Below, piece after piece: positions 1 through 9,678 of a DNA stretch of 64,000 bases; position 1 is the first letter of the stretch; each line of letters begins with the position of its first letter. The translations under genes were made by a program, and so were the position numbers. Source of the stretch: Bin5 sp034422415 (GTDB lineage: Bacteria > Chloroflexota > Anaerolineae > Caldilineales > Caldilineaceae); contig OZ241871.1 in assembly GCA_965202955.1 (NCBI GenBank), forward strand, positions 1,178,001 through 1,242,000, in the 5' to 3' direction. The notes below the pieces were generated by a model. It did no database searches and had not been told where the DNA came from. It saw only the letters and a list, made by a program, of their open reading frames with translations.

Positions 1-31
1 AAGAGCGGGCAACGAATCGTTACAGTCTCAG

Positions 32-667
32 CTATCGACTGTAGTACTCAACGATCAACTGTTCGTTCAGGAGGACGCCGATCTCGTCCCGCACCGGTTC
101 CGAAGTCATCGTACCGCTGAGATTTGCCGCATCCAGACTGAGCCACGAAGGGGGCGAGGCGCTTCCGAGAATCTGGGCGCGCTCGCGGAAGTAGGTCTTG
201 GTCCGGCTCCCCTCCCGTACCGAGATCAGATCATTCGGCGACACCTGGAAGGATGGAATGTCGGTTTTGCGGCCGTTTACCGCAAAGTGGCCGTGGCGGA
301 CGAGTTGGCGCGCCTGCGGACGGCTATCGGCAAACCCGAGCCGGTAGACCACGTTGTCGAGGCGGCTTTCCAAGAGCGCGAGAAGGGTCCCGCCGGTCAG
401 GCCCTTGCGCCGCGACGCCTCTTTGAAATAGCGGCGGAATTGCCGCTCCATCACCCCATACATGCGCCGCGCCTTCTGCTTCTCGCGCAGCTGGACGCCG
501 TAGTCCGAGACTTTGCGCCGCATCACATTGCGGCGGCCGGCTTCACCCGGCGGAAAAGGACGCCGGTCGACCGCACATTTGGGGCTGACGCAGCGCTCGC
601 CTTTCAGAAACAGCTTCTGTCCTTCACGTCGGCAGAGTTTACAGACCGCATCTGTGTATCGTGCCAT
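32..667 (-). CDS. rpsD: 30S ribosomal protein S4 (zinc-binding form)
   Basis: 211 aa, normal length for bacterial S4, a primary 16S rRNA-binding protein that starts assembly of the 30S body. The N-terminus carries four cysteines (C9, C12, C26, C31) in the spacing of the zinc-binding C+ form. The S4 RNA-binding domain lies around residues 100-165 (SRLDNVVYRLGFA, then ARQLVRHGHFAVNG). A GGAGG Shine-Dalgarno stands just before the ATG. It is the last gene of the ribosomal block inside the window; rpoA and rplQ, its common downstream partners, would lie left of base 1 and cannot be judged. A 265-nt spacer separates it from rpsK, much longer than other gaps in the block. Confidence 0.97.
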   Translation of the reverse strand: MARYTDAVCKLCRREGQKLFLKGERCVSPKCAVDRRPFPPGEAGRRNVMRRKVSDYGVQLREKQKARRMYGVMERQFRRYFKEASRRKGLTGGTLLALLESRLDNVVYRLGFADSRPQARQLVRHGHFAVNGRKTDIPSFQVSPNDLISVREGSRTKTYFRERAQILGSASPPSWLSLDAANLSGTMTSEPVRDEIGVLLNEQLIVEYYSR

Positions 668-932
668 CTTTCCTCCAAGTCAACTATGGTTCGCAAGCAA
701 CTGCAAAACTCAGGACCTCGCTCCGGCCCGTTGCCACGAACCATCTGCCCTATCATTGTTCAACCGCCCGCGGCCTCGCCTCGCACTTACTGTTGCCGTA
801 CATGGCGAACCTGCTGGGTAAAACAAGCGGCATCGCGCCGAAACACGATGCCTCTCCCCCACCGGCAGGTGAATCCCGTTATCGCGCAACCTCGCGGGCC
901 GGGCCGCCAATGGCAACGCGGCGCCGCCTCTG
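668..932. other. 265-nt spacer between rpsK and rpsD
   Basis: No gene, tRNA, strong hairpin with a T-run, or recognisable -35/-10 pair was seen on either strand, apart from the rpsD Shine-Dalgarno at its left edge. It is unusual in an operon where most gaps are under 80 nt. S4 controls its own operon in many bacteria, so an RNA leader is possible, but nothing in the sequence demonstrates it. Confidence 0.5.
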
Positions 933-1337
933 CTAAACTCTTCGTTTACTCGGGGGACGGACCCCGTTGTGTGGAATCGGCGTTATGTCGGCAATCGACG
1001 TAACGGTCAGACCGGCCGGGTTCAAAGCCCGCAGCGCGCTCTCGCGGCCCGGTCCCGGCCCCTTTATGAAGACCTCTACCTCACGCATGTTGAAGTCGCT
1101 CACGGCCTGGCGCGCCGCGGCCGACGCGGCGAGCTGCGCTGCAAACGGCGTACTCTTGCGGCTTCCTTTGAAACCGGCAGTGCCCGAACTGGCCCAACAG
1201 AGGGTAGCTCCCTGGAGATCGGTAATCGTAATGATCGTGTTATTAAAGGTAGCGCGGATATGCACCTGCCCACTCGGCACATTCTTCCGCTCGCGTCGGG
1301 TTGAACGACTACCCCGGCGACGCTGTGTTCGAGCCAT
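933..1337 (-). CDS. rpsK: 30S ribosomal protein S11
   Basis: 134 aa. S11 sits on the 30S platform and contacts the mRNA exit region. The conserved stretches are all present: HIRATFNNTIITITD near the N-terminus, the central SSGTAGFKGSRKSTPFAAQ, and a C-terminus ending GVRPPSKRRV. It lies between rpsM and rpsD, the usual alpha-operon order. The N-terminus is unusually rich in arginine (RTQRRRGSRSTRRERK). Confidence 0.97.
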   Translation of the reverse strand: MARTQRRRGSRSTRRERKNVPSGQVHIRATFNNTIITITDLQGATLCWASSGTAGFKGSRKSTPFAAQLAASAAARQAVSDFNMREVEVFIKGPGPGRESALRALNPAGLTVTSIADITPIPHNGVRPPSKRRV

Positions 1338-1394
1338 GTTCTCTCCTTAGCCGCTACATCTGGCGAAAAGTCTGAAAATTGCGAGCAGATGTCG

Positions 1395-1772
1395 CTACTT
1401 GCGCGCCCGCTTTTTGCCGGCGACGGTCTTCTTTACGCCGCGTCGCGTGCGGGCATTGGTGCGCGTGCGCTGGCCGCGGCTCGGGAGATTGCGGCGATGA
1501 CGGAGGCCGCGATAGCTGCCAATCTCCATGAGACGCTTGATGTTCATGTTCACTTCGCGCCGCAAATCACCTTCGACGCGACAGTGGCGTTCAATATAAT
1601 CGCGCAAGGCGACCAGTTCGTTGTTGTCCAGATCTTTGACGCGCTTGTCCTGGTCGATGCCGGTCGCTTCCAGAATCTCCTGGCTTACGGTGCGGCCAAT
1701 GCCGTAAATGTAGGTAAGGGCGATAATGACCCGCTTATCCCGAGGTATGTCGACGCCTGCGATACGTGCCAT
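1395..1772 (-). CDS. rpsM: 30S ribosomal protein S13
   Basis: 125 aa. S13 forms intersubunit bridges in the 30S head. The start MARIAGVDIPRDKRV, the helix-two-turn-helix region with the IGSYRGLRHRRNLPSRGQRT motif, and a lysine/arginine-rich tail (KKTVAGKKRARK) are diagnostic. It follows rpmJ by 21 nt, so the two are very probably co-translated. Its start has a good Shine-Dalgarno (AGGAGG). Confidence 0.97.
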   Translation of the reverse strand: MARIAGVDIPRDKRVIIALTYIYGIGRTVSQEILEATGIDQDKRVKDLDNNELVALRDYIERHCRVEGDLRREVNMNIKRLMEIGSYRGLRHRRNLPSRGQRTRTNARTRRGVKKTVAGKKRARK

Positions 1773-1793
1773 TGTTGCTCCCTCCTGGTAGGG

Positions 1794-1907
1794 CTATCCC
1801 TGCCTCTGCTTGTGTTTCGGGTTCTGGCAGATCACATATACCAGCCCCCGCCGGCGCACAATCGTACACTTTTCGCATCTCTTTTTTACGGATGGACGCA
1901 CTTTCAT
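1794..1907 (-). CDS. rpmJ: 50S ribosomal protein L36
   Basis: 37-codon gene read directly from the sequence. It begins MKVRPSVKKRCEKC and ends CQNPKHKQRQG, with the C-x2-C ... C-x4-H zinc knuckle of the zinc-binding (C+) L36. The length is exactly the usual 37 aa. L36 is the smallest large-subunit protein and binds domain V of 23S rRNA. It is preceded by map with only 54 nt between them, so the translation factor gene infA, which often stands here, is missing from this position. Confidence 0.95.
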   Translation of the reverse strand: MKVRPSVKKRCEKCTIVRRRGLVYVICQNPKHKQRQG

Positions 1908-1961
1908 CCCCAACGCTCCTCAGTCTGAAACTCAGGGTAACTGTACAAGTCTAGCACAAGG

Positions 1962-2816
1962 CTATAGGCGCGTCAATATTTCCGGGCCTCTGTTTGTGAC
2001 GGCTACCGTATGCTCGAAATGGGCGCTGAGACTGTGGTCCTTGCTGATAACGGTCCACTTGTCCTTCAGCGTCTCAGTGCGCCAGGTGCCGATCTGCACC
2101 ATCGGTTCGATCGCTACCACGAGGCCCGACCTCAATTCGACCTTTCCGTCGACATCGTCCGACACATAGTTGAGTACCTGCGGCCCCTCGTGCATGGCCC
2201 GACCCACGCCGTGCCCGGTGTATTCGCGCACCACGTGAAAGCCGCTCGGCTCCACACTCTTCTGCACGGCCGCGCTGATGTCCAGCACGCGATTGCCGGA
2301 GCGGGTCGCTTCAATGCCGGCAGCGAGACTTTCTTCCGTCACCCGCAGCAGCCGTTCGGCCTCGGGATCGATCGTGCCGACAGCGTAAGTCCAGCCGCTG
2401 TCGCCCACAAAACCGCGATGGAAGACACCGACGTCAATGCTGATAATATCGCCGTCCTGCAACACGCGCCCCCGGTCCGGAATGCCATGCACAAGCTCTT
2501 GGTTGATGCTGGTACAGATGTTGGCCGGAAAGCCGCGATAGCCGAGAAAGCTGGACTTTGCGTTGTGGCTGTGGATTATCTCCACGGCCAACTGGTCCAG
2601 GTCCCAAGTACTGATGCCGGGTTCGATCGCCTCGCGAAAGGCCTGATGGACCCTGGCGACGATTCGGCCCGCTTCCCGCATAATCTGAATCTCGCGGTAG
2701 TTCTTGAAAACGGGAGCCGGGCGTTCCCGTTCCTGTCTTGCGCTGAGCCGCCTCCGTCCATTCCGACGCAGACGCCGCCTGAATTTCGTCATCATGCTTT
2801 CGTCGGCCATCTGCAT
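1962..2816 (-). CDS. map: Type I methionine aminopeptidase
   Basis: 284 aa; removes the initiator methionine from nascent proteins. The dinuclear metal ligands are visible: the two aspartates in SIDVGV and GDSGWT, the histidine in TGHGVGRAMHEGP, and the glutamates in AIEPM and HFEHT. The first ~35 residues are an arginine-rich extension (FRRRLRRNGRRRLSAR) ahead of the catalytic pita-bread fold, which starts near NYREIQIMREAG; such a basic extension could help it dock on the ribosome (inference). An alternative ATG two codons downstream is equally possible. It follows adk by 21 nt. Confidence 0.96.
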   Translation of the reverse strand: MQMADESMMTKFRRRLRRNGRRRLSARQERERPAPVFKNYREIQIMREAGRIVARVHQAFREAIEPGISTWDLDQLAVEIIHSHNAKSSFLGYRGFPANICTSINQELVHGIPDRGRVLQDGDIISIDVGVFHRGFVGDSGWTYAVGTIDPEAERLLRVTEESLAAGIEATRSGNRVLDISAAVQKSVEPSGFHVVREYTGHGVGRAMHEGPQVLNYVSDDVDGKVELRSGLVVAIEPMVQIGTWRTETLKDKWTVISKDHSLSAHFEHTVAVTNRGPEILTRL

Positions 2817-2837
2817 TTGCTACTGTCCACATGCGCC

Positions 2838-3524
2838 TCAGGCGGACACTGCCCTGCCTTCCACCCCGATATTCCTTGCGGCCAGCAGCGCCGTCAGCTG
2901 CTCCTGCATTGCCTCGATCGACTTCTCGCCGTCAACTTCCGCCAGCAGGCCATGGGCGAAATAGTAGCCGATCAACGGCGAGGTCTGTTTGTAGTAAACG
3001 TACAGTCGATTCTGGACTGTCTCCGGCTTGTCATCATCCCGCTGGTACAGTTCGCCTCCGCAGCTGTCGCAGTTCTCGCCGCGGGGCGGGTTGAAAGTCT
3101 CGTGATAGACGCGGTCGCAGTCCCGGCACAGACGCCGCCCGGTGATCCGCATCGTGACGACTTCATCTTCCAGCTGGATGAGCGGCACCAGAGCGATGCC
3201 ACCGTGGGCCTCCGTGATGCCATCGAGTGCCTTCGCCTGGATCAGATTGCGGGGAAAACCGTCCAGGATTGCCCCCTGGGCGGCATCCGGCTCCGCCAAT
3301 CGCGCTTCCACCATCTTTATCGTTACTTCGTCGGGAACCAATTCGCCCCTGTCGTAGTAACTCTTGGCCAACTGTCCAAGCTCCGTCTCGTTTTTCAGGT
3401 TATAGCGGAAAATCTCGCCCGTTGAAACCTGTGGAATCCCCAGCTGTTCCTGCAAAAGCTGCGACTGCGTACCCTTGCCTGACCCTGGCGCTCCCAATAA
3501 GACCAGATAAATGCGGTCGCTCAT
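2838..3524 (-). CDS. adk: Adenylate kinase (zinc-lid type)
   Basis: 228 aa from the chosen start. Catalyses ATP + AMP to 2 ADP. The P-loop is GAPGSGKGT, the NMP-binding region STGEIFRYNL, and DGFPRN is the conserved arginine-bearing motif. The LID carries a four-cysteine zinc site (CRDC ... CDSC), typical of Gram-positive and Chloroflexi enzymes and absent in E. coli Adk. An in-frame start eight codons upstream exists, but AGGAAG stands about 9 nt before the MSDRIYL start at 3524, so that one is preferred. Position secY-adk-map is the common order. Confidence 0.96.
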   Translation of the reverse strand: MSDRIYLVLLGAPGSGKGTQSQLLQEQLGIPQVSTGEIFRYNLKNETELGQLAKSYYDRGELVPDEVTIKMVEARLAEPDAAQGAILDGFPRNLIQAKALDGITEAHGGIALVPLIQLEDEVVTMRITGRRLCRDCDRVYHETFNPPRGENCDSCGGELYQRDDDKPETVQNRLYVYYKQTSPLIGYYFAHGLLAEVDGEKSIEAMQEQLTALLAARNIGVEGRAVSA

Positions 3525-3560
3525 CGGCACCACTTCCTCGCGCTGCAAAATGAACTTTGG

Positions 3561-4898
<1,338 letters not shown>

Positions 4899-4967
4899 CG
4901 GGAGTTCTCCGCTGGAGATCTGGCCGGGGTCGGCCCGCATGATGCGGCCAAGCCGGCCTCCCCAAAG

Positions 4968-5447
4968 TTAAGACCGCGGCAGGTTCTTGTTGACCGTGAA
5001 GGGCAGGATCTCGACGGAACCGCCGGCAGCTTCGACCTTCTCTCTGGCACTCTTGCTGATGCGATGAACTTGCAGATGGAGCGCTTTGTCGATCTCGCCC
5101 CGCGCCAGTACGACCACAGGCTGCTTGATGCTGCCCAACAGCCCGGTCTCGAACAGTGTGGTCGGCGACACCTGCGCATCGGCCTCGAACCGGTCACACA
5201 TGCTGTCGAGGTTCACCGGTGTATAGGTCACCTTAAAGCGGTTGACGAACCCGCGCATTTTGGGCAGTCGCCTGATCAGGGCCAGCTGTCCGCCTTCAAA
5301 GCCCTGGCGAACCCCGCCGCCTGAGCGAGCGTTCTGTCCCTTTGTACCGCGCCCGGCCGTCTTGCCGCGCCCGGAGCCGGTGCCGCGTCCCACTCGTTTA
5401 CGTTTTCGCGTCGCGCCCTCTACGGGGCGCAGATCGTGCAGTTTCAT
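4968..5447 (-). CDS. rplO: 50S ribosomal protein L15
   Basis: 159 aa. The glycine/arginine-rich N-terminal extension (RVGRGTGSGRGKTAGRGTKG), which threads into 23S rRNA, and the globular C-terminal half (EVEAAGG-type motif near residue 140) are typical. It lies directly upstream of secY, as in most bacteria. Confidence 0.96.
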   Translation of the reverse strand: MKLHDLRPVEGATRKRKRVGRGTGSGRGKTAGRGTKGQNARSGGGVRQGFEGGQLALIRRLPKMRGFVNRFKVTYTPVNLDSMCDRFEADAQVSPTTLFETGLLGSIKQPVVVLARGEIDKALHLQVHRISKSAREKVEAAGGSVEILPFTVNKNLPRS

Positions 5448-5520
5448 TTTCGGTATACTCCAGCCAAATAGGAAAGGCAGCGACTGCCCGCCCGAATCCT
5501 GCAGCGCCGTGTCGACGCGC

Positions 5521-5712
5521 TCACGCCTCCGTCTCTTCCACCACTTCCACGAGGTGGGAGACCTTCGCGATCATGCCCCGGACCGTCGGACTGTCGTCCT
5601 TCTCGACCGTCTGGTTCAGCTTACGCAGACCCAAAGCCTGCACCGTCGCCTTCTGGCGTTTGTTGTAACCGATCGGGCTTTTCGTTAGCTTCACGGTAAT
5701 CGTCTTACCCAT
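5521..5712 (-). CDS. rpmD: 50S ribosomal protein L30
   Basis: 63 aa from MGKTITVKLTKSPIGYN, the expected length of L30. The motif SPIGYNKRQKATVQALGLRKLNQ is conserved; the C-terminal half is acidic (EVVEETEA). An in-frame ATG three codons upstream sits directly on the AGGAAG Shine-Dalgarno, so the start at 5712, 9 nt after it, is preferred. The start overlaps the end of rpsE by 8 nt, indicating translational coupling. Confidence 0.94.
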   Translation of the reverse strand: MGKTITVKLTKSPIGYNKRQKATVQALGLRKLNQTVEKDDSPTVRGMIAKVSHLVEVVEETEA

Positions 5713-6259
5713 GGGTCTCATCTTCCTGATACCAGAAAGGCCGCAGCTTTTCGGGATCGACGCCCCGCCGCTGCGCCTCGACTCTGTAGTCCTGCAACTG
5801 CTTCAACGAGGTAAAGGTCGCCTGCACGACGTTCAAGATATTGTCGCTCCCGAGTGACTTGGACAGGATGTCCTTGACGCCCGCGGCCTCGACCACGGCG
5901 CGCACACCGCCGCCGGCAATCACACCGGTACCCGGGCTGGCCGGTTTCAAGAGCACCTCGCCGGCGCCGAATCGGGCCTGGCTGGCGTGGGGAATCGTCG
6001 TTCCCAGCAGGTTCACCTGGACCATCGTCTTGCGCGCGGTCTCGCTCGCCTTGCGGATGGCATCCGGCACTTCACGCGCCTTGCCTACGCCAACACCGAC
6101 ACGCCCGTTATTGTCTCCTACGACGACGACGGCGCGAAAGGCAAAACGGCGCCCGCCTTTGACCACTTTGGCCGTGCGGGCGATATGGACGACTTTTTCG
6201 TCAAATTCGTCCTTTTCTTCTTCCTGCTCGCGGTCCCGTCGACGATCTCGACGCGCCAT
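5705..6259 (-). CDS. rpsE: 30S ribosomal protein S5
   Basis: 184 aa. S5 contributes to decoding fidelity and mRNA unwinding at the 30S entry. The dsRNA-binding N-domain (VVKGGRRFAFRAVVVVGD, GRVGVGVGKA) and the C-domain (GTGVIAGGGVRAVVEAAGVKD) are intact. The first 20 residues are highly charged (ARRDRRRDREQEEEKDEFDE), longer than in E. coli. Confidence 0.97.
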   Translation of the reverse strand: MARRDRRRDREQEEEKDEFDEKVVHIARTAKVVKGGRRFAFRAVVVVGDNNGRVGVGVGKAREVPDAIRKASETARKTMVQVNLLGTTIPHASQARFGAGEVLLKPASPGTGVIAGGGVRAVVEAAGVKDILSKSLGSDNILNVVQATFTSLKQLQDYRVEAQRRGVDPEKLRPFWYQEDETHG

Positions 6260-6280
6260 AGCGAATTCTCCTTGCTCTGA

Positions 6281-6646
6281 TTAAAAGACGAGACCGCCCT
6301 CTCGACTGCCATCGGCCACGGCCTTCACGCGACCATGGTAGCGGTATCCGCCGCGATCGAAGACCACCTGCTCGATGCCGGCATCCCTGGCCCGCGCGGC
6401 AATGACCTTCCCGATCTCCTTCGCCTGTTCCACCCTTAACTTGTCGGCCAGATCTTCCTGCAGCCTGGCCTCAAGCGTCGAAGCGGACACAAGCGTGTGT
6501 CCGGCCTGATCGTCGATCACCTGAACGCTAATGTGCTTCAGGCTGCGGAAAACGTTCAGCCGCGGCCGTGCCGCCGTCCCGAAAACTTTGCGCCGCACGC
6601 GCTTGTGGCGGCGTTTGCGCATTTTTATTCGTGTCTCTTTGGCCAT
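6281..6646 (-). CDS. rplR: 50S ribosomal protein L18
   Basis: 121 aa. L18 binds 5S rRNA in the central protuberance. Recognised by the basic N-terminus (RKRRHKRVRRKVFGT), RLNVFRSLKHISVQVIDD, and the C-terminal VVFDRGGYRYHGRVKAVADGSREGGLVF. It lies between rplF and rpsE with short gaps (21 nt each side). Confidence 0.96.
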   Translation of the reverse strand: MAKETRIKMRKRRHKRVRRKVFGTAARPRLNVFRSLKHISVQVIDDQAGHTLVSASTLEARLQEDLADKLRVEQAKEIGKVIAARARDAGIEQVVFDRGGYRYHGRVKAVADGSREGGLVF

Positions 6647-6667
6647 AATCCCCCGCCCTTTGCGCAG

Positions 6668-7231
6668 TTATGCAACTCCGACCGCGCCCGCGCCGGCCTT
6701 GCCGGCCTTCGAACGTACATACTCGCCCTGATAGCGGATGCCCTTGCCCTTGTACGGCTCCGGCGGGCGCTCCTTGCGTATCTTCGCAGCCAGCTCACCG
6801 ATCTGTTGCTTGTCGATCCCGGAAATTGTGACCGTCCGCCCGTCGCGCGACACCTCAAACGTCACATCCGAGCTGGGCGGCGCGTACTCCACGGGATGGC
6901 TCTTTCCGATCTGCAAGACCAGGTTCTGGCCTTCCAGCTGGGCGCGGTAGCCGACTCCGTGAATCTCCAGGACCCTTCGGAAGCCGTCGGTGACCCCCAG
7001 CACCATATTGTTGAGCAAGGACCTAGTCAGGCCGTGCAGTGCGCGGTGATGCCGCTGGTCGGTGGGCCGGGTCACGACGATCTCTCCGTTCTCCCTGGAG
7101 ATCGTCATTTCGCGGCTGAGTGTCTGGCTGAGCTCCCCTTTCGGGCCCTTCACCGTTACGAAATTCACCGGCACAATGTCAACAGTGACACCGGCAGGCA
7201 CAGAAATCGGCATTTTCCCGATTCGAGACAT
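6668..7231 (-). CDS. rplF: 50S ribosomal protein L6
   Basis: 187 aa, two tandem L6 domains as expected. The start MSRIGKMPISVPAGV and the C-terminal signature PEPYKGKGIRYQGEYVRSKAG are diagnostic. L6 lies near the sarcin-ricin loop and the factor-binding site. The C-terminus ends in an alanine/glycine-rich KAGAGAVGVA. Confidence 0.97.
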   Translation of the reverse strand: MSRIGKMPISVPAGVTVDIVPVNFVTVKGPKGELSQTLSREMTISRENGEIVVTRPTDQRHHRALHGLTRSLLNNMVLGVTDGFRRVLEIHGVGYRAQLEGQNLVLQIGKSHPVEYAPPSSDVTFEVSRDGRTVTISGIDKQQIGELAAKIRKERPPEPYKGKGIRYQGEYVRSKAGKAGAGAVGVA

Positions 7232-7246
7232 CTTAACCTCCCAACA

Positions 7247-7642
7247 CTACCAAACGTTACACATAATCTCGCCGCCGACCCGCTCGCGCCGCGCCTGGCT
7301 TCCGCTCATGACGCCGTTGGGCGTGGAAACTATGTTGATGCCCAGTCCGCTGCGAACCAGGGGAATGTTGCGATAGCCGGTGTAGGTGCGCCGTCCTGGC
7401 CTGCTCACCCGCTGGATTCCGGTGATCACCGGCTGCCCCTTGTCGGTATACTTCATGCCGATAATCAGATTGGGCTTGGCCTTGTCTGCCGTCACCGAAT
7501 AGCCGCTGATGAAGCCCTCTTCGGCCAGCACTTTGGCGAGCGCGACCTTTGTCTTTGAACTGGGCATCACAGCACGCCGGTTCCTCGAGTTTGAAGAGTT
7601 GCGGACCCGCGTTAGAAAATCCGCAATTGGATCTGTCATCAT
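7247..7642 (-). CDS. rpsH: 30S ribosomal protein S8
   Basis: 131 aa. S8 is a primary binder of the 16S central domain and the usual autoregulator of the spc operon. Begins MMTDPIADFLTRVRNSSN (the second methionine is also possible) and ends SGSQARRERVGGEIMCNVW, matching the family. The KPNLIIGMKYTDKGQPVI and GLGINIVSTPNGVMS segments are conserved. Confidence 0.97.
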   Translation of the reverse strand: MMTDPIADFLTRVRNSSNSRNRRAVMPSSKTKVALAKVLAEEGFISGYSVTADKAKPNLIIGMKYTDKGQPVITGIQRVSRPGRRTYTGYRNIPLVRSGLGINIVSTPNGVMSGSQARRERVGGEIMCNVW

Positions 7643-7721
7643 AACCGTACATTCCTCTTGATTCTTGCGGCGCGTCTTCTGCAGCCTTACGCGGCAGAAA
7701 CGCCCACGGCCGTCAGTACCG

Positions 7722-7904
7722 CTACCAGCTGGACTTCACAACGCCAGGAAGATGACCCTGCAGGGCTTCACGGCGAAAACAGATGCGGCACAGGCCAAAA
7801 CGGCGCATAAAGGCCCGCGGACGGCCACACTTGGCGCACCGGTTGCGCACCCGCACCTCGTACTTCCGCTTGGACTCCCGCGAGACAATGCTTTTCTTAG
7901 CCAC
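7722..7904 (-). CDS. rpsN: 30S ribosomal protein S14, type Z
   Basis: 60 aa, the short zinc form rather than the ~100-aa form. Zinc cysteines C23, C26, C39 and C42 are seen in RCAKCGRPRAF ... GLCRICFR. It ends GVVKSSW, as zinc-type S14 proteins do. It stands between rplE and rpsH, with 79 nt of untranslated sequence before rpsH. Confidence 0.96.
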   Translation of the reverse strand: MAKKSIVSRESKRKYEVRVRNRCAKCGRPRAFMRRFGLCRICFRREALQGHLPGVVKSSW

Positions 7905-7941
7905 AGACCGTCCTCTCCTTCATCTTTGGTAGGCCAACCCG

Positions 7942-8508
7942 CTAACGCCGCTGGAACGGCATATCCATCATTGCCAGCAGGCGCCGTCCCTCTTCGTCGG
8001 TGCCCGCGGAAGTTACAATCGTTACTTCCATGCCGCGCACCTTGTCGATCTCATCGTAGTCGATCTCCGGAAAGACCAACTGCTCGCGCAGGCCGAGGCT
8101 GTAGTTGCCGCGCCCGTCGAACGAGTCCGGCGAAATGCCGCGGAAATCGCGTTGCGCGGGCAGCGCAATACTGATCAGACGGTCCAGGAAATCCCACATC
8201 CTCCGGCCGCGCAGCGTTACCTTAACGCCAATCGGCATACCTTCGCGCAATTTAAAGGTGGCAATCGACTTGCGCGCCCGTGTGACAATCGGCCTCTGAC
8301 CGGTGATCGTCGTCAGATCCTGGCTGGCGCGTTCAATCGTCTTGCCGTCGGCAATCGCCTCGCCCATGCCGATGTTCACGCTGATCTTCTCGACGCGGGG
8401 CACCTGCATGATGTTGGTATAGCCGAATTCCGACATCAACGCCGGGGCAATCTCGCTGTCAAAACGTTGCTTCAGCCGCGGCTTCGGCATTCCGTTCGAT
8501 TCGCTCAT
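7942..8508 (-). CDS. rplE: 50S ribosomal protein L5
   Basis: 188 aa. L5 binds 5S rRNA and contacts the P-site tRNA. Conserved segments: VPRVEKISVNIGMGEA, GQRPIVTRARKSIATFKLREGMPIG and the C-terminal IVTSAGTDEEGRRLL. It begins MSESNGMPKPRLKQRF; the second methionine at residue 7 is a less likely start. Confidence 0.96.
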   Translation of the reverse strand: MSESNGMPKPRLKQRFDSEIAPALMSEFGYTNIMQVPRVEKISVNIGMGEAIADGKTIERASQDLTTITGQRPIVTRARKSIATFKLREGMPIGVKVTLRGRRMWDFLDRLISIALPAQRDFRGISPDSFDGRGNYSLGLREQLVFPEIDYDEIDKVRGMEVTIVTSAGTDEEGRRLLAMMDMPFQRR

Positions 8509-8574
8509 TGGTCTTCACTCCTCGCCCACGCTTGCCACACCGGGCGACCTCGGGCCGTCGATCTTTCCGTTGAA

Positions 8575-8934
8575 CTAACTCTCGCTCGGTGTTGGCAGCG
8601 GCTCATTGGTGCGCCGGTCGAAACGGATTTTGTCTTCGCCTTCATAGCGGAAGCCGGCGCGGGTCGGTTCGTTGTTCGTGCCCACCAGCGCCACATTGCT
8701 GATGTGAATCGGCGCCTCGAGCTCGATGCGCCCGGTCTGCGTGCGCACTGTCGGGCTGCGGCGCTGGTGCTTCGTCACGAAATTGGCGCCGGCAACAACG
8801 ACGTAGACCTTGTTGGGGTCGAAACGGCCTTTCTTGTCTTTTTTGCGTATCACGCTCTGGACTTCACCCTGGTGGCCTTTATCATTTCCGGCGATCACCT
8901 CGACCAGATCGCCTTGTCTTATCTTTACACTCAT
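8575..8934 (-). CDS. rplX: 50S ribosomal protein L24
   Basis: 119 aa. The KOW motif is in the first 30 residues (IRQGDLVEVIAGNDKGHQGEV), followed by the conserved VVAGANFVTKHQRR. It starts MSVKIRQGD. L24 is an early assembly protein near the exit tunnel. The tail (DKIRFDRRTNEPLPTPSES) extends slightly beyond the usual ~105 aa. Confidence 0.96.
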   Translation of the reverse strand: MSVKIRQGDLVEVIAGNDKGHQGEVQSVIRKKDKKGRFDPNKVYVVVAGANFVTKHQRRSPTVRTQTGRIELEAPIHISNVALVGTNNEPTRAGFRYEGEDKIRFDRRTNEPLPTPSES

Positions 8935-9010
8935 CGCTTAATCTCCTGACATCGTGGACGATGCCGTCCGCCCGCTGATTCATTCGCTGACACGTCTGCA
9001 CGACGCCCCG

Positions 9011-9379
9011 TCACAGCACCTCAGGTGCGAGCGATACGATCTTCATATAGCCGTGGTCGCGCAACTCGCGTGCGACCGGGCCGAAAATCCGGGTGCCGCG
9101 CGGATTGCGATTGTCATCGATCAGGACGGCGGCATTCTCGTCGAAACGGATGTAGCTTCCGTCCTTGCGCCGCACCGGCCGGCGCGTGCGTACGATAACC
9201 GCCCGGACTATCTCGCCCTTCTTGACCGACGCCGTGGGGCTGGAGGACTTGACGGTCGCCACGATCACGTCGCCAATTCCACCATACCGGCGCGAGCCTC
9301 CCCCGCGAACTCGAATCGTCAACAACTCTTTTGCGCCCGTGTTGTCGGCAACCCGCAGGCGGCTCTCTTGCTGAATCAT
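9011..9379 (-). CDS. rplN: 50S ribosomal protein L14
   Basis: 122 aa, standard length. Starts MIQQESRLRVADNTGAKELL and contains the GGSRRYGGIGDVIVATVK and RGTRIFGPVARELR signatures. L14 forms an intersubunit bridge and is the docking site of RsfS. It follows rpsQ with a 36-nt gap. Confidence 0.97.
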   Translation of the reverse strand: MIQQESRLRVADNTGAKELLTIRVRGGGSRRYGGIGDVIVATVKSSSPTASVKKGEIVRAVIVRTRRPVRRKDGSYIRFDENAAVLIDDNRNPRGTRIFGPVARELRDHGYMKIVSLAPEVL

Positions 9380-9415
9380 AGCTGCATACCTCTTATGGTG
9401 CCGGCCCGTCTTTAA

Positions 9416-9673
9416 TCAGACAACGACCGCGCGGTCAAATATTTCCACGACAAAAAACTTTTTGTGCTTGCTGATCGGCCGACACTCGCGTATCTGGACC
9501 TTATCTCCGATGCGGCAGGCATTGTCGGCATCGTGGACCTTGTACTTCTTGTGCGACTTCACAACCTTGCCATAGAGGGCATGGCGCGCGACGCGCTCCA
9601 CTTCGACCACCACCGTCTTGTCCATCTTGTCACTGGTGACGACGCCAACCAGTTCCCGCCTTAGCTCGCGCAT
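9416..9673 (-). CDS. rpsQ: 30S ribosomal protein S17
   Basis: 85 aa. The OB-fold motif VVTSDKMDKTVVVEVERVARHALYGK and the C-terminal GDKVQIRECRPISKHKKF are diagnostic. S17 is a primary 16S 5'-domain binder. It starts 5 nt after the rpmC stop, so the two are probably coupled. Confidence 0.96.
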   Translation of the reverse strand: MRELRRELVGVVTSDKMDKTVVVEVERVARHALYGKVVKSHKKYKVHDADNACRIGDKVQIRECRPISKHKKFFVVEIFDRAVVV

Positions 9674-9678
9674 TTCGC

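Noticed and set aside
2010..3425. 471-codon plus-strand reading frame
   Set aside because: It runs antisense across map and adk, both of which have full family motifs; a long open frame is expected opposite GC-rich genes.
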